Of a DNA stretch of 64,000 nt, positions 41,679 through 51,253 are shown one piece after another (the stretch's first letter is position 1; each line of letters begins with the position of its first letter). This stretch comes from Lewinellaceae bacterium (GTDB lineage Bacteria; Bacteroidota; Bacteroidia; Chitinophagales; Saprospiraceae): positions 186,001-250,000 of the forward strand of contig JACJXZ010000013.1 of assembly GCA_020636375.1 (NCBI GenBank), written 5' to 3'. The translations under genes and the position numbers were made by a program. The notes below the pieces were generated by a model that did no database searches, had not been told where the DNA came from, and was given only the letters and a program-made list of their open reading frames with translations.

Positions 41679-43525
41679 TCAATTTAACTCCAACTCCCTC
41701 ACCATCCGTTTCGCACTCGGCATTTCCGGGTCGATCTCCAGTGCCTTCCGGTAGTATTTCAGCGCCATTTTTTTATCCCCAGCTTTGAAATAAGCCTCCG
41801 CCAGGCTATCCCAGGGGTTGGCCTCCTCGGGGTAGAGTTCGGTGTTGAGCCGGAAGACTTCGATGGCGTCCTGGTTTTGCCCTTCCTCCAGCAAAGCGTA
41901 GCCCAGGCGGTTGAGCGTCATGGGGCTGCGGTTGTCGTAGCCGCCTTCTGCCAGCAGGGCGTCCAGGTTCAGTTGCAGGTGTTGGATTCCTTTCTTTTTA
42001 AGGGTGCTGTACAGGAAGTTATCCATAGGCAACCGGGCTTCCTGCACCGGTAAGCTACCAGGGCAGTATATCCGATCCGGCGGGCGACCTCCTCAGCGAT
42101 GCCTCCATCTGTATTGGCCAGGACGATGAACATCGCGTTTTCTTTAAGCAAAAACTCCACCACGGCGCTGACGCCCGGGCCGCCGCCCGCGTAGCCCTGC
42201 ATATTGCCGTCCAATTGAATGATCTCTTCCCAGGCGGGCCCATCGGAGGCATAATCGTTAAAGATCAAAGCCTTGCTTTCGTCGCTGATCAGCTTGTTGG
42301 TATAAAACAGCGCCTGGAAAAAATCCAGCTGCTCGGCGGCAGTGCTGTACATGCCGCCGTCGGGGGTGGGGTATTCCAGCTGGCTGGTGTGATCCACCTT
42401 TTCTCCATTCAGGGTGAACCGGTAGCTGCGCGCCTCGCCCTCGATCTCTTCGGCGATCCGGCAATGGGTATTCCGGGCGCCCAGTATCCTGAAGATGTTC
42501 TCCTGAAGTAAATATTCATAGCTTTTGCCGCTCACCTTTTCCAGGATGGCGCCCAGCACGATGTAGCCGTAGTTGGAATACTGCTGATCGGTGCCCGGCT
42601 CGTATGCCAGCGGTTTATCCCGCAGTAGAGGCAGGATGTCGTCGATGCTTTTGTAGGCGCGGATGTTGTCCAGGTATTCCGGAATGAAAATGTCGCCGAA
42701 GCCGGAAGTGTGCGACAACAGCTGCCGGACGGTGATCTTGCTCGCCACTTCGGTGGGAAATCCGAGCCGGAACTGTTCCAGCTTGTCGTCCAGGGAGAGC
42801 ATGCCGGATTCTGCCATCTGTAGGATCAGCACGGCAGTGTAATCCTTGTTGATGGAGCCGATGCGGAACTTGGTAGAAAGGGTGTTGGGGATTTCGTTTT
42901 CGATGTCGGCGTATCCGAAGGCCTCCTGGTAAAAGGGTTGCCCCTGATCAGCCAGCAGCACTACGCCGGAGAACCAGCCCATATCGTGGTAGGCCTGGGC
43001 AATTTTCTTCGCCTGACGAGCCACCTCATCGTTGGGTGCCAGGCGGGGAGGCGCCATTTTCGAAGCCCTGGCCGGCCACATCGGCTGTTCTTTTTCCGCC
43101 GGCTCATTCGATAGGTCAATGGACACGCCGGCTATTCTGAACGGCAGTTGTTCGTCCAGGGTGAGGAGAAGATCGAGCCAGCCGCCGGTGGCGGCCCTCT
43201 GCAATTTCAGGGCGTATTCGAATTTGGCTTTGCGGTGGGCGTCATACAGGGCGACGGGGGCGTCGTTCCGGCGGATGTCCTTCAGCATGTCCGCCAGCTT
43301 TGCCGTGCCGTGCTTGTCGATCAGTTTTTGGGCGAAGAGCTTTTGCACCAGCGCTTCATCCACGGGGCTATCGTCGTTTATTGCTTCCAGGAATTGTAAT
43401 ACCTGGTTTCCTGCCGGGCTTTCTTTCAGCATGGCCAGCGTTTGGGGGCCGGGCTGCTGGGCATTGGAAAGGCTGCCGGACAGCAGGAGGAAAAAGGTGA
43501 CGGCCAGGGTGATTTGTTTTTTCAT
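41679..43525 (-). pseudogene. Serine hydrolase (class C beta-lactamase-like) with TPR tail, frameshifted
   Basis: The 5' part (from 43525) encodes a signal peptide (ITLAVTFFLLLSGSLSNAQ), a helical N-terminal region and a beta-lactamase/penicillin-binding domain with catalytic S-x-x-K in FRIGSINKDYTAVLILQM, Y-x-N in YSNYGYIVLGAIL and the third motif region HTSQLEYPTPDGGMYSTA. Near 42060 the frame changes: after ARRIGYTAL the natural continuation is in another frame, LPVQEARLPMDNFLYSTLKK followed by TPR repeats (NRLGYALLEEGQNQDAIEVF; AYFKAGDKKMALKYYRKALE) to 41679. Such hydrolase-TPR fusions are common in Bacteroidota. The break is one or two bases and may be a mutation or a read error. Without it the protein would be about 610 residues. 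Confidence 0.82.
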
Positions 43526-43738
43526 TGTTTAAGGATTTTGAGGCAAAAAAGCGGCATCCGGCCGCTTTCTGCAAGAAAATGTGAGGAGTGGCCCCGTTTT
43601 TGGTATGGATATTGGACATGCTGTTTCTTTGATATCCCCGGATCACAACCTGCCGCAGTGCCCGTTGCTGATAACAAAAAGGCAGGGCTTGATACCATTT
43701 CCTGGCAGAATAGCCCGGAAATCCCCATATTGGTTATT

Positions 43739-44809
43739 ATGAATAAAGGATTAGAGGCCATTCTTCACCTTATCTTCTGGCTGGCCTGCTGCTGGATACT
43801 CTACACGGCCTTCCGGTTCGAGCAGGTAGAAGTAGTCATAGAAAACGGATTGGAGCGGGAGATTTATACCCGCAACCCCAATCTGCTTCCTGCGTTGGCC
43901 GTACTACTTGCCGCCCGGGCCCTTCTCTTTTACGGGCTGGCCTTTTACGTGCTGCCCCGCTTTCTGGAGCGGAGAAGGCGCTGGCTGTTTGCCAGGCAAC
44001 TGGCCCTGCTGGCAGCCGCCAGTTTTTTATTGCCGTGGGGCTTGCTGTGGGGGCTTGCCCTGCCGCCGGTAGTACCCGTCGGTATCGATACGCTGCTTCT
44101 CGTTTTTTTTATTCTGGCCGCCTTTGCCTACCGCCTGTCCAAAGACTGGTTGCGCCACGAGCGCCTGCGCGCCCGCCTGGTGGAGGAGAAGCTCTCCGCC
44201 GAGCTGAACTACCTCAAGGCGCAGCTCAACCCGCACTTCCTGTTCAACACCCTGAACAACCTCTATGCCCTGGCGGAGCGGGAGCACCATGCGCCCCTAT
44301 CTGAAGGCATTGCTAACCTGGCCGAGCTGATGCGCTATGCCGTTTATGATTCCCGGGCGGATCAGGTGCCGTTGGCCAAAGAACTCCGGTTCCTGCAAAA
44401 TATGGTGGAGATGCAAAGCCTGGGGCTGGAAGAAGAGGATGAGGTGGATATTGCTTTCCGGGTATCCGGTGAATACGGCCGCCTGGTGATTGCGCCCCTC
44501 CTGCTGGTGCCGTTTGTCGAGAATGCTTTCAAACACGGCATCCGCTACGGCTGCCAGTCGGCTATCCGGCTGGAGGCCGGGGTCGAAGGCAATACGTTAT
44601 ATTTTAAAGCCGTGAATACCGTGCACGGCAAACAACACCGGCCGCACGAAGAAAACAACGGCGTCGGCCTGGAAATCGTCCGCCGCCGCCTCCAACTGCT
44701 CTATCCGGAAAGCCACCACCTGGAAACAGAGCGCCGGGAGCATTCTTTTTCCGTCAACTTAAAACTTGAACTCGATGCCTGGCAGCACGACCAAGGAAGA
44801 ACAGATTAG
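43739..44809 (+). CDS. LytS-like sensor histidine kinase (His_kinase family)
   Basis: This 356-residue protein (start ATG 43739) has about four N-terminal membrane helices (ILHLIFWLACCWILYTAFRF; LLPALAVLLAARALLFYGLA; LLVFFILAAFAYRL). The His_kinase (PF06580) domain follows with the phospho-His motif AQLNPHFLFNTLNNLYALAE and the ATP-binding part LLLVPFVENAFKHGI and NNGVGLEIVRRRLQLLYP. This is the Bacteroidota YpdA/LytS type and normally pairs with a LytTR regulator, here encoded directly downstream with a 35-base overlap. The frame is open 300 bases upstream, but that part lacks features. Signal unknown. Confidence 0.93.
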   Translation: MNKGLEAILHLIFWLACCWILYTAFRFEQVEVVIENGLEREIYTRNPNLLPALAVLLAARALLFYGLAFYVLPRFLERRRRWLFARQLALLAAASFLLPWGLLWGLALPPVVPVGIDTLLLVFFILAAFAYRLSKDWLRHERLRARLVEEKLSAELNYLKAQLNPHFLFNTLNNLYALAEREHHAPLSEGIANLAELMRYAVYDSRADQVPLAKELRFLQNMVEMQSLGLEEEDEVDIAFRVSGEYGRLVIAPLLLVPFVENAFKHGIRYGCQSAIRLEAGVEGNTLYFKAVNTVHGKQHRPHEENNGVGLEIVRRRLQLLYPESHHLETERREHSFSVNLKLELDAWQHDQGRTD

Positions 44810-45527
44810 CTGCATCGCCGTGGATGATGAGCCCCGCGCCCTGGAGGTGATCCGCCTCCACGCCGCCAGGACGCCATTCCTGAACCTGCAGCGCACCTTC
44901 CGCAGCCCGGTCGAGGCTCTGGCCTGGCTGAAGGACAACCCAATCGGCCTCCTCTTCCTGGACATCAATATGCCCGATGTGTCTGGCCTGAGCTTCCGGG
45001 ATTTGGCCGGGCCATCCATGATGATCATCTTTACCACCGCCTACTCCGAATATGCCGTCGAAAGTTACGAACAGGATGCGGTCGATTACCTGGTGAAGCC
45101 CATCCGCTACGAGCGTTTCCTCAAGGCGGCCCTTCGCGCGCGGGAGCGTCAATTGGCGCAGCGCCCGCAACTACAGCCCATCCCTGCCGAGGCAAAAGAA
45201 GAAGATACCCTTTCCAACTCCCTCTTCATCAAAAGCGGCAAGAAACATTTCCGGTTGCTCATCGACAAGATCCTTTATCTGGAGAAGGATGGCAACTACC
45301 TTTGGTTCCACACCCCGGAGCGCCGCCTCATCTCCCGCTTCAGCATGGGCGAGGCTCTGGACATGCTGCCGGCAGCACAGTTCATGCAGGTCCACCGCTC
45401 TTTCATAGTGGCCCTGCCGCATGTCGAGGAGGTTGAAGTACATCAGGTGAAGATCGGCGGCCACAGCATTCCGGTGGCGAAAGCGTACCGGGAAGCGTTG
45501 ATGGCGCGGTTAGCTGGAAGGGGGTGA
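44775..45527 (+). CDS. LytTR-family response regulator, partner of LytS-like kinase
   Basis: This 250-residue regulator (start ATG 44775, inside the kinase 3' end) has a receiver (AVDDEPRALEVIRLHAARTP, phospho-Asp in LLFLDINMPDVSG, Thr in IIFTTAYSEYAVES, Lys in DYLVKPIRYERFLKAA) and a LytTR domain (LFIKSGKKHFRLLIDKILYL, MQVHRSFIVALPHVEEVEVH, ending IPVAKAYREALMARL). It is the transcriptional output of the kinase at 43739. A TTG nine bases upstream is a less likely start. Confidence 0.93.
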   Translation: MPGSTTKEEQISCIAVDDEPRALEVIRLHAARTPFLNLQRTFRSPVEALAWLKDNPIGLLFLDINMPDVSGLSFRDLAGPSMMIIFTTAYSEYAVESYEQDAVDYLVKPIRYERFLKAALRARERQLAQRPQLQPIPAEAKEEDTLSNSLFIKSGKKHFRLLIDKILYLEKDGNYLWFHTPERRLISRFSMGEALDMLPAAQFMQVHRSFIVALPHVEEVEVHQVKIGGHSIPVAKAYREALMARLAGRG

Positions 45528-45536
45528 AAACTTTGT

Positions 45537-47201
45537 TCAAACCGTAAGCGGACGTTTTTCAGGCACCCGGTTAAAGGCGGCCATCGCTCTTTTAGACAAC
45601 TGCATGGAAGCCTCCCATTGGGCCGGGATGATCTCATCCGCGCCCAGTTCTTCCATTATTTCTATCTCGGAAATGAACAGTGTCCTGATGATGATGTGTG
45701 CGTTGGCGTTGAGTTTTCTGGCCTTCACAATGATTTCTTCGGCTGCTGCCGCATCAGAAATCGCAATTGCAATAACGGCAGCTTTATCCACCCCGGCGCG
45801 AAGCAGGATTTCCTGATCCCGGGCATCTCCCGCGTGGGCTTTCTCCCTTGCTGCCGGGCATGCCCTACTCTGGTATCTCATCGAGTTCAATAATATGGAA
45901 GGGCGCCCTTTGCTGGTTGGTATCATAGGCGATCTGCTTGCCACAAACACCGTATCCGATGATGACCAGATGTCCGGAAAGATCGTCGTCCGTTTCGGAC
46001 GCAGCACTGAGTACCAAAGTAGTTGGTACCAGGGTAGAAAAAACCGGAAGCGACACTGTCTTGTGAGCCAGGGTGGGCGCTGTTTTGATTAAATAGGTGG
46101 AAAGAGCCATGGAAAGAATGGATACTCCCAGAAATACCTGATATTGATGATCGGAAAGCAAGCTGTATTCATTGCCGGCTTTGGAGGACGAATGCAAATT
46201 CTCCTACCTGGCAGAGGGACAATCCAAGAATAATGGCATTGGTAAAGTGAGAGCCGGAACCATAAAGCGATACCGCTGATAATCAAAAGCTTAATGAGCA
46301 TTACCAGTGTAGTAAAGGTAAACGATCAAAATCCAGTTTTCGAAAAAGAAAGGCAGCTGGAGCATCATGCCGATAGAAATGAAAAACAGGCTCAGGAAGA
46401 TCTTCTTCAAAGGCAGTATCTTGCTCAGGGCGTTATAGCTGTATTCCGATTCAGAAACGATCAGGTACCAGCGATGAAGGCGCCTAACGCCAGCTTCAAA
46501 CCTAGCAATTGGGTGATGAAGGCGGTGGCAAAGCAAATGACCAGGATACTCATAAAAACAATTCCTTGTTGCGGGTATGGACAATGCTGCGCAGTAAGGG
46601 AGGCAATAAGTATCGAAGTACCAGAACCAGGACGGCGGTGATAATGGCGGTACTTTTGAGTAATTTCCAGACGGCTTCCAGATTGGCATCAGAGCTATCA
46701 CCAGGTAGGGAACCGCCAGCATCACGGGAATAATGATAATGTCCTGAAAAATGAGGATTGCCAATCCTGACCGGTACAGGAGTATCCAACTGGTACTTGT
46801 CCCTGTAAATATGCAAAACGATGGCGGTGCTGCTTACAGCAAAAAGGCAACCAATAAAGATGGATTGGGGCTGGGCAATCCCAGCCATAAAGCGCCCAGA
46901 GATACGATCCCGGTACCGTCAAAAAAAATTGCACCCCTCCGCCCAGAATGATCCAGCGCAGGTTTTTTGACAGCTTCTCCACGGAAAATTCCACCCCAAT
47001 TGTAAACAGCAAGAGCAGAATGCCTATTTCCGCCAGCACCTGTATGTCTGCATCCGATTGGATGAACCCCAAACCGTAGGGGCCGACCACCAGCCCGGAA
47101 AATATCAGCCCAATAATACTGGGCACCTTCAAACGGGCGCTAATGTAAAGGATGAATGCTGCAATGGAGAAGATCAAGGTAAGTTCTGCTAATAACTGCA
47201 T
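45537..47201 (-). pseudogene. Kef-type CPA2 monovalent cation:proton antiporter with RCK domain, decayed
   Basis: The pieces read in order on the minus strand but in alternating frames. The first is LTLIFSIAAFILYISARLKV with PSIIGLIFSGLVVGPYGLGF and LLFTIGVEFSVEKLSKNLRW (47201 onward). Next comes FIGCLFAVSSTAIVLHIYRD (46888), then MAILIFQDIIIIPVMLAVPY (46764), LVLVLRYLLPPLLRSIVHTR, KIFLSLFFISIGMMLQLPFF (46440), DDLSGHLVIIGYGVCGKQIA (RCK glycine motif, 46000) and VDKAAVIAIAISDAAAAEEI down to 45537. At least five frame changes in 1.66 kb interrupt it. It was a potassium efflux or sodium/proton antiporter of the Kef/CPA2 family with a C-terminal NAD-binding RCK domain. The number of breaks argues for true decay rather than one sequencing error. 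Confidence 0.85.
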
Positions 47202-47437
47202 GGAAAAATTTTGTTAGAAGAGTTTATTGGAGCGCCTTTTGCATAGGTTATACAAAATTTACTCACGTAAACGCTACTGATGAATATTTTGCCGGGAAAA
47301 TTACGGTGGTTGTAAGAAGCTTTGGTTCGCGGGGTTAAAATATCAAGGCGGGCTACCATTCTAACGTTGGACACTATTGATGGCAAGGAAGCTGCGGAAG
47401 GCCCAGTACTATTCCGCCTTCCGCCCAGCCCCTGCAA

Positions 47438-47959
47438 TTACTTTCCCTTAATCATTTGAATCTGCTTCCGGGGAAGCAGCTCTGTTGGGGCTGCCTTCAG
47501 GACGGGCGCAGGTTCGACCCCGAGGCTTAAATAAATAGAACGGGACTCAATCAATACGCCTTCTCCCGTCAGCGTTTTCAAAACAATCCGGTCGGGCAAT
47601 TCCGACTCGATCCGGTACCAGGCGCCGCTTTCGGTGTACACCTTGCCGCAAAAACTGATATCCGCTTCCTGGTAGTTTTCCCGGATGAAGTTGTTCACCC
47701 CGGAAGGCAGTTGCCCGCGGCCCATTCTGATGCGGGTTTCCACCCACCGGCCGTCTTCCTGGAAAAAAGCCTTCTTCAGGCCTTCCTCATCCTGGAAAAT
47801 GGCGACAATCCCATCGCTGCGCATTTCCCAGAACGGCGCTTCGGCCTCCGGGTACAGTTGCGCAAACCTCTGCTGAACGGCGGTGGGAATTTGGTTGTTG
47901 GCCAACGCCGCCACCGAGAAGGCCAGGCCGGTTAAAAGGATCAAACTCAACTTTTTCAT
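47438..47959 (-). CDS. Secreted PepSY-like protein (BLIP-like repeat domains)
   Basis: This 173-residue protein (start ATG 47959) has a signal peptide (KLSLILLTGLAFSVAALA) and two PepSY-like/DUF2874 units: VQQRFAQLYPEAEAPFWEMR with GIVAIFQDEEGLKKAFFQED, and VNNFIRENYQEADISFCGKV with WYRIESELPDRIVLKTLTGE. Such periplasmic proteins are common in Bacteroidota and their role is poorly defined; some inhibit proteases or bind ligands. The open frame upstream to 48073 would add a second hydrophobic stretch without family support, so the later ATG is preferred. The gene stands alone between the antiporter pseudogene and the viaA leader. Confidence 0.75.
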   Translation of the reverse strand: MKKLSLILLTGLAFSVAALANNQIPTAVQQRFAQLYPEAEAPFWEMRSDGIVAIFQDEEGLKKAFFQEDGRWVETRIRMGRGQLPSGVNNFIRENYQEADISFCGKVYTESGAWYRIESELPDRIVLKTLTGEGVLIESRSIYLSLGVEPAPVLKAAPTELLPRKQIQMIKGK

Positions 47960-48506
47960 AGCACATGGATATTGGTCGTGATAAAATAATAGTAAAACTA
48001 TCATAAAGACAAGTAAAACTAAAATATGTTTGAAAATAAACGAAAAGTTTTTCCATCGTAACGTTTTGCACAACTGTAAATACGTTTGTTCCGTATCCGG
48101 ATTTACGGATTCCCTGGCATTTGGAATCCCCCGCCCTGAAAAGGCGGACCGCCGCCGGCTGTTTCCCGAACGGCGGGTGCGATTCTGGTTTGTACCCTCT
48201 TGTGGTTTTCGGCATGAAAACTTCCAAAATGTACGCTGTTAATGGCTTCAGGGTTCCCTTGGTCCATGGTTTGCGGGGCACGGGCGGCCTAACAATGGAC
48301 CAATGCAGCCATGGAACCATCAATTTCAGGGCATTTCCCCAGGCGATACGCTAAAGGGGCACAAATGGGAATCGCACCCCGAACGGCCAGAGCAACCGGT
48401 GAACCTTTGCCCCCCCGAAAGCATTCCACTATGGAACCCCCGGAAAAGCCCCCCGCTTTCTGGCCTTACCCGGAAGCGGGGGCCTTTTTCCGGCAAACAA
48501 GCAGCC
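47960..48506 (+). other. Structured, ORF-less region upstream of viaA
   Basis: About 550 bases lack a supported gene. TACGTTTG at 48081-48088 fits a TAnnTTTG box. TTGGTCCAT (48259-48267) pairs perfectly with ATGGACCAA (48295-48303), and smaller stems such as CCGCC/GGCGG lie near 48133-48180. A terminator-like hairpin follows at 48447. It may be a long structured leader or a separate non-coding RNA. I found no known RNA family signature (no RNase P, tmRNA, 6S or SRP core). Confidence 0.4.
48447..48489 (+). terminator. Terminator-like hairpin just before viaA
   Basis: CCCCCCGCTTTC (about 48449-48460) pairs with GAAGCGGGGG (about 48473-48482) and is followed by CCTTTTT. It ends about 18 bases before the viaA ATG at 48507, so it would either end an upstream transcript or attenuate viaA. 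Confidence 0.65.
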
Positions 48507-50129
48507 ATGGGCATTCAAGAACAACTCGACCAGGAATTCAGCCGCTTCGTCGAGTTCGGAAACCTGCTGGACCGAAAGATGCGCAAGTACCTGGTGCAGT
48601 ACCTGCAGAACCAACTGGACCCGGGCCGCTTCCTGCTGCCCGAGCTGAACGATCAGTATTACGCCTACTTTCAGAAAGCGCTCGACGGCATTTTCTCTAT
48701 CCCCGGGCTTCTCGGCCTGGCGCAGAGCAACGTGAAGATTAAAAAACAGATCGTACTGGATACCCTCTACTGGCTGCGCAAAACGTACGACAAGGCGCGC
48801 TCCAAAAACCCTTATGAGGATGAACTGAACCGCCTGGAGGGGTGGGCCGTCACCCCCCTTCACGTCTTTGTAAAGCGATGGCCGGCCCTGCCTGTCTTCC
48901 TCCGGGCAACTTATGGCAAAGACGAACTGGACAGCAATTTTTACCGCGACCGCTTCCGGCAACTGATCGGGAACAAAGAGCTGGATGCGATCCCGGAAAC
49001 GGACAGGGAGAAGATCGAACGCCTGATCAAAGACCTGCTTGCCCGGTGGGACGCCCTTCTGCACGCCAAAATACTGGACTACCAACTCCGCAAACTGGAG
49101 GAAGAGCAGGAGGCTTTCACCGAATTGCTGGCCCAAAAAGTGGAGGAATATCAGAAGCTCAAACAACTGGTATCTCCTTTCTCCGATTACCTGGGCTGGG
49201 ATATGTCCCGCGAATTATGGGAGGACACTTCCTTCGACATCATCCGCCAGTACGACGAATTGCTGCAGGACGAGCAATCCCTGAAGGAACTCGCGGACCT
49301 GCTCGGCCGCATGCGCGAGGCCGAGATCGAGATCGAGGAGGAGGAGTTCGAAAAAAGCATCATCCGGCAGGAATGGAAGGTGGACGAAACGGCTCCGGCG
49401 GAGATCGTAGGCGTACGCGAAAGCGACGACCTCAGCAACATGCTCAGCTCCGAGGTGAGCCTGCTCAGCGATGAGGACACCGAGCTGCTCTTCCTGAAAA
49501 AATACGCCGACAAAAACCTGCTCACTTTCCGCTACGAAGACCGCCGGCTGGTGCAGAGCGAAGACCACTACGTGGAGATCAACCAGCGCGTCAACCAGAA
49601 AGAAAAGGGCCCCTTCATCGTCTGTGTCGATACCAGCGAGAGCATGACGGGGCGGCCCGAGCAGATCGCCAAGGTGCTCTGCCTGGGTATCCTCAAGATG
49701 GCCATTCGCGAGAACCGCCGCGCCTACCTCATCAATTTCTCCCGAGGCATCAAAACGCTCGACCTGCACGACGTGGCCAACTCCGTCGACGAGATCGCCC
49801 GGTTCCTCCGCATGTCGTTCTACGGCGGCACCGACGTCTCCCTGGCCCTCTACGAGGCCATCCGGCAGTTACGCGGCAACGACTACCAGGATGCCGACGT
49901 GCTGATCATTTCCGACTTTATCATGTACACCATAGACGAGGATGTGCTGCGCGATGTCCGCTATTTTCAGCAGAATAAGGACACCCAGTTTCACAGCCTC
50001 ACCCTCAGTGAGGAGGCCAACCCCGAAGTGCTGGCGTTCTTTGATACCAACTGGGTGTATGACCCCAGGCAGAAAGGCGTCATCAAAGAGTTGACGAAGG
50101 GCCTGAAAGGGATCGGGGAGCGGTATTGA
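48507..50129 (+). CDS. viaA: ViaA-type VWA domain protein, RavA partner
   Basis: This 540-residue protein has a long helical N-terminal part (RFVEFGNLLDRKMRKYLVQY; FSDYLGWDMSRELWEDTSFD) and a C-terminal von Willebrand A domain from about residue 365. The MIDAS motif is DTSESM in FIVCVDTSESMTGRPEQIAK, with the Thr in FYGGTDVSLALYEAIRQLRG and the Asp in VLIISDFIMYTIDEDVL. This arrangement is that of E. coli ViaA (YieM). ViaA stimulates the RavA ATPase. In many genomes the two genes are adjacent; here ravA is 9.4 kb to the left with unrelated genes between. The frame is open upstream to 48303, but ATG 48507 begins the conserved part. Confidence 0.9.
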   Translation: MGIQEQLDQEFSRFVEFGNLLDRKMRKYLVQYLQNQLDPGRFLLPELNDQYYAYFQKALDGIFSIPGLLGLAQSNVKIKKQIVLDTLYWLRKTYDKARSKNPYEDELNRLEGWAVTPLHVFVKRWPALPVFLRATYGKDELDSNFYRDRFRQLIGNKELDAIPETDREKIERLIKDLLARWDALLHAKILDYQLRKLEEEQEAFTELLAQKVEEYQKLKQLVSPFSDYLGWDMSRELWEDTSFDIIRQYDELLQDEQSLKELADLLGRMREAEIEIEEEEFEKSIIRQEWKVDETAPAEIVGVRESDDLSNMLSSEVSLLSDEDTELLFLKKYADKNLLTFRYEDRRLVQSEDHYVEINQRVNQKEKGPFIVCVDTSESMTGRPEQIAKVLCLGILKMAIRENRRAYLINFSRGIKTLDLHDVANSVDEIARFLRMSFYGGTDVSLALYEAIRQLRGNDYQDADVLIISDFIMYTIDEDVLRDVRYFQQNKDTQFHSLTLSEEANPEVLAFFDTNWVYDPRQKGVIKELTKGLKGIGERY

Positions 50130-50226
50130 ACCCGTTTGCCCGGCCAAAGGAGGAGGTGCGCAAAAACTCGTGACAGCGCCCGGTCCACCAGCGAACAGCG
50201 AACAGCGAACAGCCAATATTCACCCC

Positions 50227-50895
50227 ATGAAGATAAAGCTTTACCATCCGGGCGCGACGACGGCCACAATAGCCGGAGAAACCCTGCTGCTCCATCCCTA
50301 CCGGGCTGCCTACTGGGAAGCGCAGCAGGCCTTGCTGCTCGCCGACCTGCACCTCGGAAAGGCGGCACACTTCCGCCGCGAAGGGCTGCCGGTGCCCGCC
50401 GATGTGAGCCATGCCAACTGGGACCGCCTGATCAGCCTGCTGCTCGACTTCCAGCCCCGGCGGGTCCTCTTCCTGGGCGACCTCTTTCACAGCGATTATA
50501 ACCGGGAATGGGAAGAACTCTGCCAACTCATGGAGCAATTCAGCCCAACCCGTTTTGAGCTCATCCTCGGCAACCACGATATCCTGCCGCCCGGCCATTA
50601 CCAGAAAGCCAACCTGGCCGTCCATCGGGAAGGGTTGCAGATACCTCCTTTCTTCCTCACCCACCACCCGCTGGAAGAAACGCCGGGGCCCCTGTACAAC
50701 CTGGCCGGCCACGTCCACCCCTGCGTCCACCTGCGGGGCAATGGCCGGCAGCGCGCCCGGCTGGCCTGTTTCTATTTTGGAAAGGAACAGGGCATCCTCC
50801 CCGCCTTTGGGGCATTTACCGGCATGGGCAAGGTGCAACCCCGGGCCGGTGACCAGGTTTTTGTCATAACCGGAGAGAAGGTGCTGGAGGTGTGA
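50227..50895 (+). CDS. pdeM: Ligase-associated DNA damage response endonuclease PdeM
   Basis: This 222-residue metallophosphoesterase has the full set of metal-site motifs in order: D-x-H in LLLADLHLGKAAHFRREGLP, GD in VLFLGDLFHSDYN, GNHD in FELILGNHDILPPGHYQ, H in FFLTHHPLEETPG and GHxH in NLAGHVHPCVHLRG. This matches the PdeM type (TIGR04123), which normally accompanies an ATP-dependent DNA ligase, Lhr helicase and exonuclease in a repair cluster. None of those partners lies in this window, so it is solitary here. ATG 50227 follows the repeat GCGAACAGCGAACAGCGAAC near 50190; an upstream start would translate that repeat. Confidence 0.88.
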   Translation: MKIKLYHPGATTATIAGETLLLHPYRAAYWEAQQALLLADLHLGKAAHFRREGLPVPADVSHANWDRLISLLLDFQPRRVLFLGDLFHSDYNREWEELCQLMEQFSPTRFELILGNHDILPPGHYQKANLAVHREGLQIPPFFLTHHPLEETPGPLYNLAGHVHPCVHLRGNGRQRARLACFYFGKEQGILPAFGAFTGMGKVQPRAGDQVFVITGEKVLEV

Positions 50896-51253
50896 GGGCT
50901 GGCCGTATTGCGCCTAGTGGTCTGTCAAGCACAAATAGCGGGGGAATATCGCGGGCCCTTTTCCCGCCATACTGCTCCGACACTGCCCCGACACTTTGTG
51001 TACGGGGCAGGCAGTGTGCGGGGTAGACTGTTGCTTGTCAGTCGCGTAGCTTCGGACTTCGGCGTGAGCTCAGTCGAACGCTATGCTTCTTCCCCGACAC
51101 TTCGTGTACGGGGCAGGCTCTCGCGCCCCTGCCTGCTCGCCAGCCCGCCTGCTGTGCCAGCATGGCCGGCAGGCTCGCTGGCAGGCTCGCTGGCAGGTTG
51201 TCTGGCGGGAAAATAACCTCGCGCTATTCTCCCCTTATTTAATGCGCGAAGCA
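50896..51253. repeat. Intergenic region of palindromes and short tandem repeats
   Basis: There is no gene in 358 bases. TGCCCCGACACTTTGTGTAC and GGGGCA (50984-51009) and TCCCCGACACTTCGTGTACG plus GGGCA (51091-51115) are two copies of one small palindrome. GGCAGGCTCGCT is tandemly repeated at 51168-51203 (two exact and one partial copy). CTTCGGCGTGAGCTCAGTCG near 51058 looks like part of another dispersed extragenic repeat. Confidence 0.75.

Noticed and set aside
47960..48490. RNase P RNA, tmRNA, 6S or SRP RNA in the viaA upstream region
   Set aside because: None of the conserved cores (for example GAGGAAAGTCC of RNase P or the tRNA-like ends of tmRNA) was found.
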